In this document: piece by piece, positions 1-12,700 of the stretch
Position numbering within the stretch: the first letter of the stretch is position 1
Layout: each line of letters starts with the position of its first letter
Source: Cordia subcordata
Lineage: Eukaryota; Streptophyta; Magnoliopsida; Boraginales; Cordiaceae
Length of the DNA stretch: 64,000 bases
NCBI GenBank assembly: GCA_028554755.1
Contig: JAPTOF010000005.1
Span: 10,177,501 to 10,241,500, forward strand
Reading direction: 5' to 3'
Program-made: the position numbers and the translations under genes
Notes under the pieces: generated by a model
Told to the model about the DNA's origin: nothing
The model's input: only the letters and a program-made list of their open reading frames with translations
Databases searched by the model: none

Positions 1-38
1 ATTTATTCAAAGTTGTTTGTCTAGTAAAATCCATATAT

Positions 39-1848
39 CATTCTGATGAGTTGTGATTTGGTGTGTGTTTGCATTGCCATTTACTTATATTTTAGAGGTG
101 TTGAATTCTTATAATGATGCATTAGTGTAGTACTTTTGATAGGAATAGGCTTAAGCGTGAACAAATGTGCATATTGAGTTTAAGAGGTAAATCGCTACAT
201 TAATTGCTTGTTTTCAATGATTTAGGTGAACTCTGAGTTAAGATAAAGACTGGACGATGAAAGGTGATGAAGATGGGACATGTATGGGGCCAAGAGAGAG
301 GACCAAAGGCCGAAGAGATGAAAATTTGATGAAGGAAGTCAGCCGGACGACCAAGGAAAAAGAGCCGGTCGACCGTCAAGGTCGACCGCCACCTCAAAGC
401 TTCATCAAAAAGCCGGACGACCCTCCTTCAAGAGCCGGTCGACCGGCCACTCCAGAGAGCTCCACTAGAAAGCCGGTCGAGTATTCCAGAGGCCGGTCCA
501 CCTAGCCGGTCGACCGGCTATGCGCGAACCTATAAATAAAGCCCGATGCGGAAGAATTTGGAGGGGGGAGCAAAAACACGTACTTCACACCTAACCTCTC
601 ACACACTTAACCCTAATCTCTAGCCACCTCCCACACCCTTTTCACACACTTTTCACCAAGAACCAAGCTTAGTTGGGAGGATTCAAACGCTTTGGAATCA
701 AGATTGTTCACAAGTTGTGTTCTAAATTCGCTAGGATAAAAGGGGAGTTTCGTTATATCTCTTTCATTCTATTTTTCATTATGTCTGAGTAGGCTTGTAT
801 AGGGTGATTAAACTTATGTAATGGGTTGATTTTATACTCTTATGATATGGGATATGATGGCTGAATATATATATATATATATATATATGTTTTGATTTGT
901 CTTGTTTAATTGGGTGTGCTTTCATTCATGTCTATGTGTTTGATAAAATGCCTAGATGAGTAACATGTATACAAATTGAAGTTTGTTTGTTACTAAACAC
1001 ATCTAATCCATGTTATACTCATGTCGATGTGTTTATATGTGGATGCTATGAAGTGGGTAATGCTTTTATTCATTTCTATATGCGTATTTGCATACCTAGT
1101 AACGAGCATAACTTTAATATTGCATATTTATGCACGCGCTAGCAAGTGAACTCCTGCTGGAGTGACTTTAGAATGACGAAGCATAATTTAAGGCTAGTCT
1201 AGGTCGAGTCTCCTTTGGCTTTAAACCAGCCAATAGGTTTCAGGATAGATTTAGTCGACCTTAGCAACACTAGGTCTTGGCTTTAAACCCAGCCAATGGT
1301 TTAGGTACTAAGGTAGGTTCATTTTAAGCCACATAGGAAGTTAGTTAGTCAATCTTGAGGCCCTAGGTCATAAGGACCGCGCCGTAGCTCTAGGAGATGC
1401 CGCCTAGGGACGGACCCGCACCGAGTTCTAGGGGGAAATCAGGACATTAACTAGCAACCTAGTTAAGAGCACTTATGATAGTTAGCCATCATCCCTTAAT
1501 CACATTGCATTTGAGTATAGAATTACCCATTCATAAGTCGAAGTCACCCTATCCCTTTTCAATTGTTAGTTTCCTCTTAATCAACTTGCGTTTTCATTTG
1601 TTTTTTTTATTCATAGTTTATTTTTATTTCGTTTACATAGAGCTCCCAATAATCTAAAACCCTCAGAAGTAAAATACATATAGTTTAGATCTTTCTTTTT
1701 AGCTCTTTTTAGAACACCAAGCATAGAATTCACTCACATTATTCAAGCCTCCCTGTGGTTCGACACCTGCACTCGTACACACTATATTGCACGATCCGTA
1801 CGCTTGCGGGTCTTTTAGAGCTTGCTCTCGTAACACGACATCACATTC
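39..1848. mobile_element. Solo LTR (1800 bp) of a probable Gypsy-type retrotransposon, flanked by 5 bp target duplication
   Basis: The LTR body is 44-1843. It begins TGATG and ends CATCA, a perfect short terminal inverted repeat of the TG...CA type, and is bordered by the direct repeat CATTC at 39-43 and 1844-1848. No PBS, gag, pol or second LTR follows, so it is a solo LTR, normally produced by recombination between the two LTRs of a full element. A TATA box (tataaataaa) lies at 531-540, preceded by an array of GC-rich palindromes at 341-519. The 3' end, with 'ccctgtggttcgacacc' near 1751, is of the style seen in plant Gypsy LTRs; that lineage call is inference. An (AT)n run sits near 864-888. 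The small ORFs inside are not credible genes. Confidence 0.85.
341..540 (+). promoter_or_regulatory. U3-like array of GCCGGTCGACCGGC palindromes followed by a TATA box
   Basis: About eight full or partial copies of the motif agccgg(t/a)cgacc lie at roughly 341, 363, 380, 411, 433, 471, 491 and 504. The complete 16 bp palindrome agccggtcgaccggct is at 504-519, and tataaataaa follows at 531-540. A repeated palindrome directly upstream of a TATA box in an LTR is the usual position of a retrotransposon enhancer. The enhancer role is inference; the repeats and TATA are seen directly. Confidence 0.6.
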
Positions 1849-1859
1849 CAATATCTATT

Positions 1860-2110
1860 GACAAGTGTAAAATTGACAAACATCTATATATAAAAATAGT
1901 CACTAATCTTTGATCAAAATAAAAAGACTATTTGTTCAGTATTCATAAATTGTTTGACTAGTAAAATCTATAGATCATTACAATATATGTTAACAAATGT
2001 AAAATTAACAAATATCTATACATGGAAACAATTACAGATGTTTGTTCATAAAAAAAAAACTATTTGTTCAGTATTCATAAGCTGTTTGTTCAATAAAATT
2101 CCTAGGAATG
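1860..2110. repeat. Degenerate tandem repeat, period about 132 bp
   Basis: Two units share gtaaaatt(g/a)acaaa(c/t)atctata at 1867 and 1999 and then actatttgttcagtattcata. The first 43 bases of the window match the end of a further unit (tgtttg(t/a)ctagtaaaatc), so the solo LTR at 44-1843 landed inside this array. Confidence 0.65.
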
Positions 2111-3290
2111 GAAGTCTACACCAAAGGGTTAGGGGGTCTTTCCCGAAAGACTGATCCCATGTTCAGGTGCTTAGTGACAAGACGGTTGTGATTTACGCTA
2201 ACCAAACTGTGAACTAAAAGCCTTAGGGTTGGAAGTATAGCTTGGGATCTACCATCGGTCAGGTCCCCCTAACGCCAACTCTATAGGACTAGGAAGTAGG
2301 CATGCCAAGCAAAGAAGATGACTCTATACAGATCAAATCTCCAGTTAGTGGCTTTTTCTTAGGCATAGTGTGAAGACAAAAACTCGAAGTGGGAACTCAA
2401 ACTCCGAACTTTGAGCTCGAATCTCGTGCAAACAAGAAACTACTGCCAATAAGGAGGATCCAGTTGTGGACCAAAGCAGAGCTTCGACCCTCATAGGGGA
2501 GCTACGCATAGTACTATAATTCATATATAAGAGGTATACTAGGGGGATTTTTAAGGCATCATAGTGAGATGTTATGGAGACCTAGAATCATCTTTGTTCA
2601 ATACTAATAAGTATTTGTTTAGTACATTTACAATTGGTATTACGGGTAGGGCTGTGCATTATTCGGGGAAATCCGATTACCGACCCGAAATTTCGAGTTC
2701 GGCGAAATCGGGTTTGGGGGAATGGGATAGGGAAAAAAATATCGGGGATGGGGAAAAATATTAGGGAATCGGGTTGGAGAACGGTATAATTTTTTTTATT
2801 TGGGGAATCCTCAAAACTCGAACTACTTTTTTTATTTTATTATACATATATATACATATTATATATTATATTTGATTTTTTATTTCTTAGACATATCAAA
2901 GTTAGCATTGAACCAACAAAAACAATAAATAAGATTTGAAGGTTCATGGAGTAACGGAGAATGGAGATGAATGGTTATCGGCAACTTGTTAAAATAATAT
3001 TTTTCATTTATGCTTTGGACTTTTTATTTATGCTATAGTTGACTGATTATGATTTATGAGACTATGGTTTATGTATTTTATTTACGTTGTTGTTTGAAAC
3101 TATGGTTTATATACTTTATTTATGTTGTTGTTTGAAACTATTGTCATTGTCTATTTAATTAATTATGATGACATGTTTTCAGGGATTTTTCGATTCTCAT
3201 TCATTTTTTTCCCATTCCTCAATTTTCCAAAATGTATTCTCATTGGTGAATTGGGACGGAAAAAAGAATAAAGATCCTTCTCCAAATATT
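2111..3290. other. Non-coding, probably repeat-derived stretch, including one end of a hAT-like element
   Basis: 2111-2620 shows no coding signal; it has a TATA-like attcatatataagagg near 2520 and may be retroelement-derived, but I could not classify it. From about 2647 the sequence tagggctgtgcat, followed by many cgggga/cccga motifs, resembles the terminus of plant hAT-type elements. No matching opposite terminus was found, so the second part is at best a truncated element. Confidence 0.3.
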
Positions 3291-3454
3291 ATTTCAGAAA
3301 AAAAATTATATTGATTGAGGCCAAAAATTCCCAATAAACACCCCTAAGAACGGGTTCACGGCATAAGTTTTCATTTATTAATGCCAAGTTGCATTCTCTC
3401 CTACGCCCACCTGTCACTCTCATCCCCTCGGCACACAACCGCATAAAAGTAAAC

Positions 3455-3745
3455 TGCCAGATATATATATTTAAACATCGTGTACTCCACCTCAGCACTT
3501 TCTCATCGGAAAACAATTTCCTTTCCCTTCTCTTCCCCCCTCTCCTTCTCTCCTTCCCCTCCGTTTCTCCTGACTTCTCTCTACTTCACACGCATCCAAA
3601 AACAAAAATACAAAAAGAAAAATATTTACAAAATCAAAACCAGAAAGAGAAGATGAAAATCACAACTCTTAAATGAGTTTTTTTTTTTAAAATTTTTTAC
3701 TACAGATCAATCGATTTTATTTATTCATTCAATTCCATTCGTTCT
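3455..3745 (+). promoter_or_regulatory. Presumed core promoter and 5' leader of the ORP1C-like gene
   Basis: An A/T run containing atatatatatttaaa lies at about 3461-3475, followed by a strongly CT-rich stretch (about 3514-3600) of the kind common in plant 5' leaders. The coding ATG is at 3746. The transcription start is not determined here. Confidence 0.35.
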
Positions 3746-6700
3746 ATGCATCCTTTTTGTTGCGTGTCGATGCCGCCAACCCCCACGGGTCCTACTTCTT
3801 CCGCCGCCACCGTGCCGGATGTTTTCAGCGCCACCACGGCGTCCGTCTCTTCTAGATCCACCATGATGAATAATAATAATAGCAATAATAAATCGATTAG
3901 TATTCACGATTTTAGCGAAAACAATAAATACCACAACACTGATAGTAACGGCAATTTTAGTAGTAATAGTAATAATAATAATCATAGTAATTTGAGTATG
4001 ATGAATAACCTATCGCAAAGTCATCATCATCAACAACAAGTGAAGATGATAAATGAGATTGTTGGAGGGAATGGAATAGCGGGGATTTTGTACAAATGGG
4101 TGAATTATGGCAAAGGATGGCGGCCGCGGTGGTTTGTGTTGCAGGATGGAGTTTTGTCTTATTACAAGATCCATGGGCCTGACAAGATCCTGTTGACCCC
4201 GGAGTCTGACAAGGGTTGTCGAGTCATCGGTGAAGATTCGCACCGTCGGATTTCAAGGCCTCCTTGGAAGAATGGTGCGGCCAACCTCCGTCCACGTAAG
4301 CCCGTCGGCGAAGTCCATCTCAAGGTAGTTTTTTTTTTTTTTCAATTTCCTTTTTAATTTAATTTTACATGTTGATTGAAACAATGGTCATATTTGGATC
4401 ACGCCAAGTACTTGAATGTTTAGGTTTGGTTTGGGAGTTCGAGTGTTGGAAACAACTTATTTGACAATTGGGTAATGCTAGACCGTTATCTATTGTTCAT
4501 CGAAACGGACATCTTCTGGATATACGTTAAATTGTTTTTTTTTTATCATGTTGAAATGTTACCGTTGTATTCGATGTATTGATTTGATATTGATCGGTTT
4601 TAGATGTGGACTTGTATTGATGTGTGAAGGGATAATTAGCAATTTTTTTGGATTAAAGTTTTTTTAAGCATCTTATGTTGTAGTTCAATGCATGAAGAAA
4701 ATATGTAAATCTGATGAAGTTTATCGTTTTGGTTATGAAAACTGCATACTCTCAGTGGACAAAAAGAATCAAAGAAGTTAATATTAGCTACAGTATGAAT
4801 TATAGACTCTGGAAGATGTCTGGTGTATTCGATACGATTCTTTGTTTTGACATTTTTCATGCACCAAAGGGAATAAGAAAAGAAACAGAAAAGATGCGGG
4901 AATTAATGGGCGTGATACTTTTTCTGTTTTCTATCTTACTTTTCTCTGTAGATTTTTACTACTGTTATCTGTTTCAAAATATCTTTTCTCAATTGGATAA
5001 AGGGCCTTTTTAGATTAGTTTTTTTTTCAAGAAAAAGCATTTTTTTTCCTGAAAAAATTACATTAAATTTGCAATAACTATTTGATTTGGCTTCCAAAAA
5101 AGCTGAAAAGCTCACGTACAGTTTTTTTTAGAAGCCAGAATTTTTAGCTTCTCAAAAAAAGCTGTTTTTCAAAAGCAGTTAAAAAAAGTGCTTTTAAAAA
5201 AAGCTAATCCAAACGGGCCCAAAGTATTGTATTGACTTTTAGAGAAGTATTTTTCTTTTCTATTCTATTTTCTGTTATCATGGCTGTATTTCTGGTAGCT
5301 ACATGATTTAAGAAAAGTCCTTTTCTCATTGTAGACTATAGATTTTCTATTTCTTACATCAAATGATCATAGGTTGTCTGTTAGATACTTATTGCCTTTG
5401 TGTACTTGATGTGGTTTGCATACTAATGTTTGATGTTTTATATATATTTTTAAAAAATCTATGTTGACCAGTTCAGCTGGTATTTGTTTGTTTTTAAAAA
5501 TATTGAATAATTTTTCTAGGTTGCCTCAATTCGTGAGAGCAGATCAGATGATAAGAGATTTTCGATTTTTACCGGCACAAAGAGGTTGCATTTGAGGGCT
5601 GAGACTAGAGAAGATCAAATGGCATGGATGGAAGCTTTGCAGGCAGTTAAGGACATGTTCCCAAGAATCTCAAACAGTGAGTTAATGGCTCCAGTTGATA
5701 ACGTTACTGTATCGACGGAGAAACTAAGGCAGCGGTTGTTGGAAGAGGGTGTGAGTGAGACTGCTATCCAGGACAGCGAGCAGATCATGAAGAATGAGTT
5801 TGTCTCTCTGCAGAACCAACTGGTGCTGCTTAAGCAGAAGCACTGGGTCCTTATGGACTCACTGCGACAGTTAGAGGTACATGTTATGATTAGTAGAAAA
5901 CCACTTGCTAATGGAATTGAGGATTCTTCTTCAGTTTCTTCTCAATCAGAATAGAGCACCTTAAAGTGCTTGCATCAGTCTAGCTTAAATTAGCTTTGCT
6001 GTTGAATGGGGTTCTTCATGTTTTCTCCAGTTTTCTTCTTTTAATTCTAAGTATGGTTATAGCTTCCACTAACGATTTTTTTGTGCAAATAATTTGATCC
6101 CGATGTGGATCCTGGTCTAGTCAGTTTGTACTATTTGGCATGATGTTTTTGAATAACTCAATTAGCAGAATCATAGAAATATTTATCTCATAGTTCTTGG
6201 TTGATGCCCTGTGTTCTTAGTTTATTAGTTTTATTTGGGAATTAAGCCAAGATCTCTTGCTGCTAAGATGGAAACATTTTTTTTTCTTAGTCATATAGTG
6301 TGTGTGACTTGCTGAAAGTAGAGACAGAATCTTCAGCATGTTGAAAATAATTTTCCACTAATCATTGTGCAATTTTGTATGATGGAGTTGCCATAATTTT
6401 TAACTCCGCTGATTTACAAGCCTTACTGGAGTTTGAGTTTTGCATTTGTAATCGAATGTATCATCTATACTTCTCTTGTATGAAGCAGGCATTTTATTTA
6501 TTTTCTTTATTTATTCTATCCTTCCTTCTAATCCCCCCATAGAAAAGAAAAGGCATCATTCTGACCAGAGAATGGGAGGCGTAGGGTTGTGTTTTTATAT
6601 TCGTAAAAAGAAGTCTTAAATTGTTTTTTGATAAGGAGATTGTTCGGTTTCTAGAAAGATCTAGAGAGATATGTTTGTGATTGTATTTGTCAGAGTGATG

Positions 6701-9700
6701 GTTGCTAATGTCAGAGTTAGTTAGGTAGTTAGGATAATTAGTATTAGAAGAGGTCATATATCTGCCTATAAATACTCTGCACTATTCATGTAATCATTCA
6801 TTCAGTAATAATAATATCTTCCAGAATTCTCTCTTCTCTATCATTTTATCATGGTATCCAAAGCCAGGAAACACTCCTGGACTTCATTTTTTTTTCCCGC
6901 ACATAGTGCTTTACACACATTGAAACCCTAATTTTAGGGTTCCTTCATCAGAGATCTCCATTAAAACTCCATCTCCAAGTTTTCAAATTAGCTTATATTT
7001 CACTCGAAGCTTCCTCTCCTGAATGCGAATCATCCTATCTGTTTAGTTTTTTTGATTTCTTCTTCCACAAGAAATTTCTCTCTCTTCTCCTTTGCGTCAA
7101 GTCAGCTATGGCTTCTTCATCAACTGCTGAAATGACTGAAGACTTACCTTTTGGATTGAAGATTCTCATACAAAACATAGGAAATCTAGTGCATCACAAA
7201 CTTGATAACACTAATTTTCCTATGTGGAGGTCACAAGTCTATGGAGTAGTGAAAGCAGGTAAAATGCTTGATCATTTGACTAAGAGAGCAACTTGTCCAC
7301 CAAAGATGATACCAGATGCTACTGGCACAATGATTCTGAATCCAGCCTATGACAAATGGACTACAGAGGATGAGTACTTAAAGTCTTGCTTGTTTACAAC
7401 AATGACTTCTACAGTACTCTCTCAAGTTTTTCATTTTGAAATAGCAAAAGAGGTGTGGGCTACATTTCATGATAGGTTCAGTTCTTTGAGCAGATCTCAT
7501 ATCTATCAGTTGAAAGTTCAACTTGTGCATCTATCAAAAGGAAATCAAACAATGCAGGCTTATCTTGATCATGTGAAAACAATCATTGACAATCTTGCTA
7601 GTGCCAATGAGACAGTTTCACAAGAAGATCTAGTTATGTACATTCTCAGAGGATTACCTTCTGAGTATAACTCTTTCAAAGCCTCTATTAGAATCAGACC
7701 TGCCAAAATAACTGTGTCTGAACTATCATCTTTGTTAGTCTCTGAGGAACTTCATCTCAAAATGGATAACTCTTTGTCCATAACTGATTCTTCTACTCAA
7801 TCTATTCACACTGCCCTACTGTCTCAATCTCAACCTAGAGGTGGCCAAGCTAGAGGCAGGGGATTCCCATCTACTAGAGGAGGAAGATCAAACAGAGGAA
7901 GAGGAGGTTCATCAAACTCTATTTTAGGTGCTCCAGGGTTTTCAGGCAATGCCAATTCTAGTACTCCTAATATGTCCTCACTTCAAACTCAAGGCAAACT
8001 TTACTGCTAGATTTGTGGAAAACCAAATCACTTGGCTATCAACTGCTGGCATAGATTTGACAATCAAAATTATCTATCTCAATCTACTGGAAAGCAAGCC
8101 TATACTACTCAAACTTCTCAATCTGCTGCTGCTACTGCTGGTTCACAATGGGTGTTAGATTCAGGAGCAAATACTCATTTTACACATGATCTTAATCAAC
8201 TTCAAAATCCTCAGCCATACAAAGGAACCGATGCGTGTGATGAGGAAGTGGTCAGACTCGTCCTATTCAAAGCATGGGTGATGGTACACTGTCTACTTTC
8301 TCTAAACCTCTTCTTTTATCTAGTGTCCTATATGTTCCTCATATTTCTACTAATCTGCTTTCCATCTCAAAATTGGCTACTGACAATGATTGTACCATTA
8401 TTTTCACTTCTAAGGAGGTGGCTTTAGTGGACAATCATACTCATTCACTCTTGTATAAGGCCCCCTGTAATAAAGGTCTGTACTATCTTCCAGTGTCTTC
8501 ATCAGCTGTTGCAACTGTTTCTTCTACATCTGCACTTCAAGTGCTTACTGCCAACACTATATCCAGGAATTCTCAGGAGGATCATCTTTGGCACAAAAGA
8601 CTGGGCCATCCATCTTCTTCATCTACTGCTACCTTGTTTAAGTCACTAAGTGTTAGGTTACCTATTAACACAATACAGTGTGAATCTTGTTCATTAGCTA
8701 AGTCTCATAGACTATCTTTTGAATTGTCTTCTTCTATTTCCTCTTTTTCTTTCCAAGTGGTTCATGTAGATGTTTGGGGTCCTGCTCCTGTACCTTGCAA
8801 TCAAGGTTACAGGTACTATGTAGCCTTTGTGGATGATTTTTCAAGATTTGTATGGTTATATCCCATGAAAAATAAACATGAAACTTTTGACATTTTCCTC
8901 AGTTTTCATTCATTGATCAAAACTCAGTTTAATGCTTCTTTACAAATTTGAAGAAGTGATAATGGCATTGAATTCACAAACCATAAGTTTCAAGCTTATT
9001 TGCAGTCTACTGGGATCATTCATCAAACAAGTTGTCCTTACACTCTACAACAAAATGGCAGAGTAGAAAGAAAACATAGGCATCTAATAGAGACCACTCT
9101 TACTTTGCTACATCAGAGTCATCTACCATCTCAATTTTGGTTAGAAGCTTTGTCTGTAGCAAACTATCTTATAAATAGATTGCCTACTGTTACACTTCAC
9201 AATCAGTCTCCCTATGAAATTCTCTTCTCTGTTAAACCTGATTACACACAACTGAAAGCTTTTGGGTGTTTGTGTTATCCATGGCTAAAACCATACACTA
9301 AAAATAAGCTTGAACTTAGATCTAAACCTTGCATTTTTTTGGGATATTGTCCACACACAAAAGGGTACAAGTGCCTGGATCTTGAAACTCAAAAGGTTTA
9401 CATTTCTAGACATGTAAGATTTAATGAACATGTTTTTCCATATCCCCAATTTGCTGCTACTACTGAGACACTGCTACAATTCCAAGCAACAGGGTTTTCT
9501 CCTTCCTCTGTTGCTATCAATACCATACCTATGTTTGCTATTCCAGTGTCTTCTTCTACTTCTCAGACTTTTTCTTCTTCTTTTTCTAATGCATCACAAT
9601 CTACTCATACTATGTCAGGAAATTCTTCTCTCTCTAGTTATACACCTCTGATTCACAATTCTCCACTGTCTTCATCATCATCATCATCATCATCATCATC

Positions 9701-12700
9701 TCCACAACAATCTACACATCATCATCATCTGTCTCCATTTTTAACACAGTCTTCACATTCTATTTCACACTTACAATCCAATGAACCATTTCATAATTTA
9801 GCTCCTATGTCACATCATCCTATGTTAACAATATCTAAAACTGGCTGTCTTCCTGCTCCATTGTATCAATTACATAATCTCATTCTTACACCAACTGATT
9901 ATGAACCTACATCATACAAAGAGGCTTCTAAGTATCACTGCTGGAATCAGGCCATGGCAGAGGAATATAGAGCTTTGATTGATCAACATACATGGGACTT
10001 GGTACCTTTACCCCTGGGGAGACAGTCTATTGGCTCAAAATGGGTCTACAGGATCAAGACAAATGCAAATGGTACAGTGGCTAGATATAAAGCTAGGTTG
10101 GTAGCTAAGGGTTATTTACAAGAACCTGGTATGGACTACCAAGAAACCTTCAGTCCAGTGGTAAAAAGTCAAACAATAAGGACTGTAATATGTCTGGCTT
10201 TACAAAACAAATGGAGTCTAAAGCAGTTGGATGTTTCAAATGCTTTTCTACATGGGAACTTGGAGGAAGAGGTTTATATGATTCAACCTCAAGGATTTGA
10301 GGATTCATCTAACCCTGACTATGTGTGCAGACTAAGAAAATCTCTCTATGGTCTAAAACAGGCTCCAAGAGCCTGGTTTCATAAATTTTCCACAGTCCTT
10401 CTTACTCGGGGTTTTCTATCAAGTGCTGCAGATAATTCATTGTTTACTCATAAAACAAGTAATGACTTTACTTTATTGCTAGTTTATGTGGATGATATTA
10501 TAATCACAGGAAGCAACTCTACTTACATAACACACCTTATTCAGTTAATGGGGCAACATTTTGCTATGAAAGATCTGGGTAGTTTGACATATTTTTTAGG
10601 AATAGAGGTCAGGTATACTGACAATGGTTTGATTCTTCATCAGACAAAGTATGCTAAACAGCTATTGCTTCAGGCTGGTATGGCAGAGTCTACTTCAGTC
10701 AACACACCTTGTCTGTCCAAAGTCACACTCAAGACTACAGATACTACACCTTATGCTAATGTAACACAGTTTAGAAGTCTGGTAGGGGCATTGCAATATC
10801 TAACTATGACTAGGCCTGATATTCAGTTTGCGTCAATTTTCTCCGTCAGAAAATGCATCATTCTACAGTCACTGACTATGCTTCATTAAAGAGGGTTTTA
10901 AGGTTCATTAAAGGCACACTAAATGAGGGGTTATTTTTTCAGCCAAGCAATCTGCATATTCAGGCATATAGTGACTCTGATTGGGCTTCAGATGTTGAGG
11001 ACAGGAAGTCTATAACAGGGTATGCTATTTACCTTGGACAAAATCTCATCTCTTGGTCTTCTAAGAAGCAGCATACAGTGTCAAGATCATCTACTGAGGC
11101 AGAGTATAGAGCCATGGCTCATACTGCCTCTGAAATTAAATGGCTTACCTATCTTCTAAAGGATTTATCAGTGCCAATTTCTCAACCTGTTCTACATTGT
11201 GATAATGTCTCAGCAATGGCATTAGCAGCTAATCTTGTCTTTCATGCTAGGACTAAACATATTGAGATTGATTATCATTTTGTTAGAGAACAGGTTACTT
11301 CTAAGTCTCTGCAGCTTTCCTATGTCAATTCTCAAGAACAGCTGGCAGATATCTTCACCAAGTACTTGTCACAGCATCAGTTTGCTTATCTTAAATCCAA
11401 GCTTCCACTGGTGTCTACCCCAGCTCAGCTTGAGGGGGGATGATAAGGAGATTGTTAGGTTTCTAGAAAGATCTAGAGAGATGTGTTTGTGACTGTATTT
11501 GTCAGAGTGATGGTTGCTGATGTCAGAGTTAGTTAGGCAGTTAGGATAATTAGTATTAGAAGAGGTCATATATCTGCCTATAAATACTCTGCACTATTCA
11601 TGTAATCATTCATTCAGTAATAATAATATCTTCTAGAATTCTCTCTTCTCTATCATTTTATCATTTTTATGTCTCCTTGTTTTGTTATTTTGACAAGTCA
11701 AGATAAAACTCACTACAGAATGAGTGTTCTATCTTTGTGCAAGTAATGTATGTGCATCCTAGCAGTTGAACGACATTGCACTTTGCCCTCTGCTTCAGAT
11801 CAAGGATCAATAATGGTCTACTCAAGGGAGAATTTTTATAACTCTTTTGGCAAGATATAGAACTTAGGGCCTGTTTGGATTGGCTTTTTTTTTTTTTTTT
11901 AGGGAAAAGCACTTTTTTTTTGGCTTGAGAAGAGTTTTTTTTTTTTTTGGCAATAACTATTTTGCTTGGTTTTTCAAAAAAGTTGAAACTCTGAAAGCTC
12001 AAATAAAGCTTTTTTCAAAAGTAGCTTCTCAAAAAAGCACTCTTTTCTTAAAAGTTATTTAAAAAGCGCTTTTAAGAAAAGTCGATCCAAACGAGACGAG
12101 CCCTAAATTATGTCTTGAATGGAGAGTTTCTGGGGAAAATACAATGACAAGGGAAGTGAGGTTGGAGTAAAATGGTAATTGATAATTTTTGGGTTTAACC
12201 TTGAATGCTGTATGCGGTTTTGCTAGCAACATGAGATTGAAGTCTATTTGCATAGGATCTGCTGAAAACAATCTGATTTCTTCGTTTTGGGATTGATGCA
12301 AGAGATATATTTGAACTTGTCTTTTGTATTTTCTAGATTGTCATTGACTTTGCTTGTATAGTACCCATTGTGTGTAAGCTGCATTATATAATTTTTACAG
12401 TGTATGGAAATTAAGGTTCCATATTATGCACAATGATTTTTGATCTAAAATCTTGAATACTTAATATGTTAGTTCTCATATTGTCTCAATATGGAGGGAT
12501 TATCCTGTCTGTAATGGTAAATCTCTTTTGTTCTGCTAACAATTTTGTTTCATTGCATTTGTGTAGACAGAGAAGGTTGATCTTGAAAATACTGTTGTTG
12601 ATGAGAGTCAAAGGCAGTTGAAACAGGTTGGTGCATCTGCTAGATCAAGGCAAGACAAGTACAGTGGTAGGTTTCATTATGATTCTTTACTTTTAGCAGC

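Larger units (their letters stand above)
6629..11663 (+). mobile_element. Copia LTR retrotransposon (element 1) inside ORP intron 2
   Basis: A complete-looking 5035 bp element in the same direction as the host gene. The LTRs are 6629-6851 and 11441-11663, each 223 bp and TG...CA. A PBS-like tggtatccaaagcc begins at 6852 directly after the 5' LTR, and the polypurine tract tgagggggga is at 11431-11440. The direct repeat TTTTT at 6624-6628 and 11664-11668 is the likely target duplication, though low in complexity. Domain order gag, protease, integrase, RT, RNase H is the Copia (Pseudoviridae-like) order. The coding region carries two stop codons and two frameshifts, so it is not autonomous as read. 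Confidence 0.95.

Noticed and set aside
1751..1775. ggttcgacacc resembling a tRNA T-arm
   Set aside because: No acceptor, D-arm or anticodon arm at the right spacing; it is part of the LTR end.
9668..9702. (TCA)n run in Copia element 1 as an independent microsatellite
   Set aside because: It is a Ser-repeat inside the pol frame, already covered by that feature.
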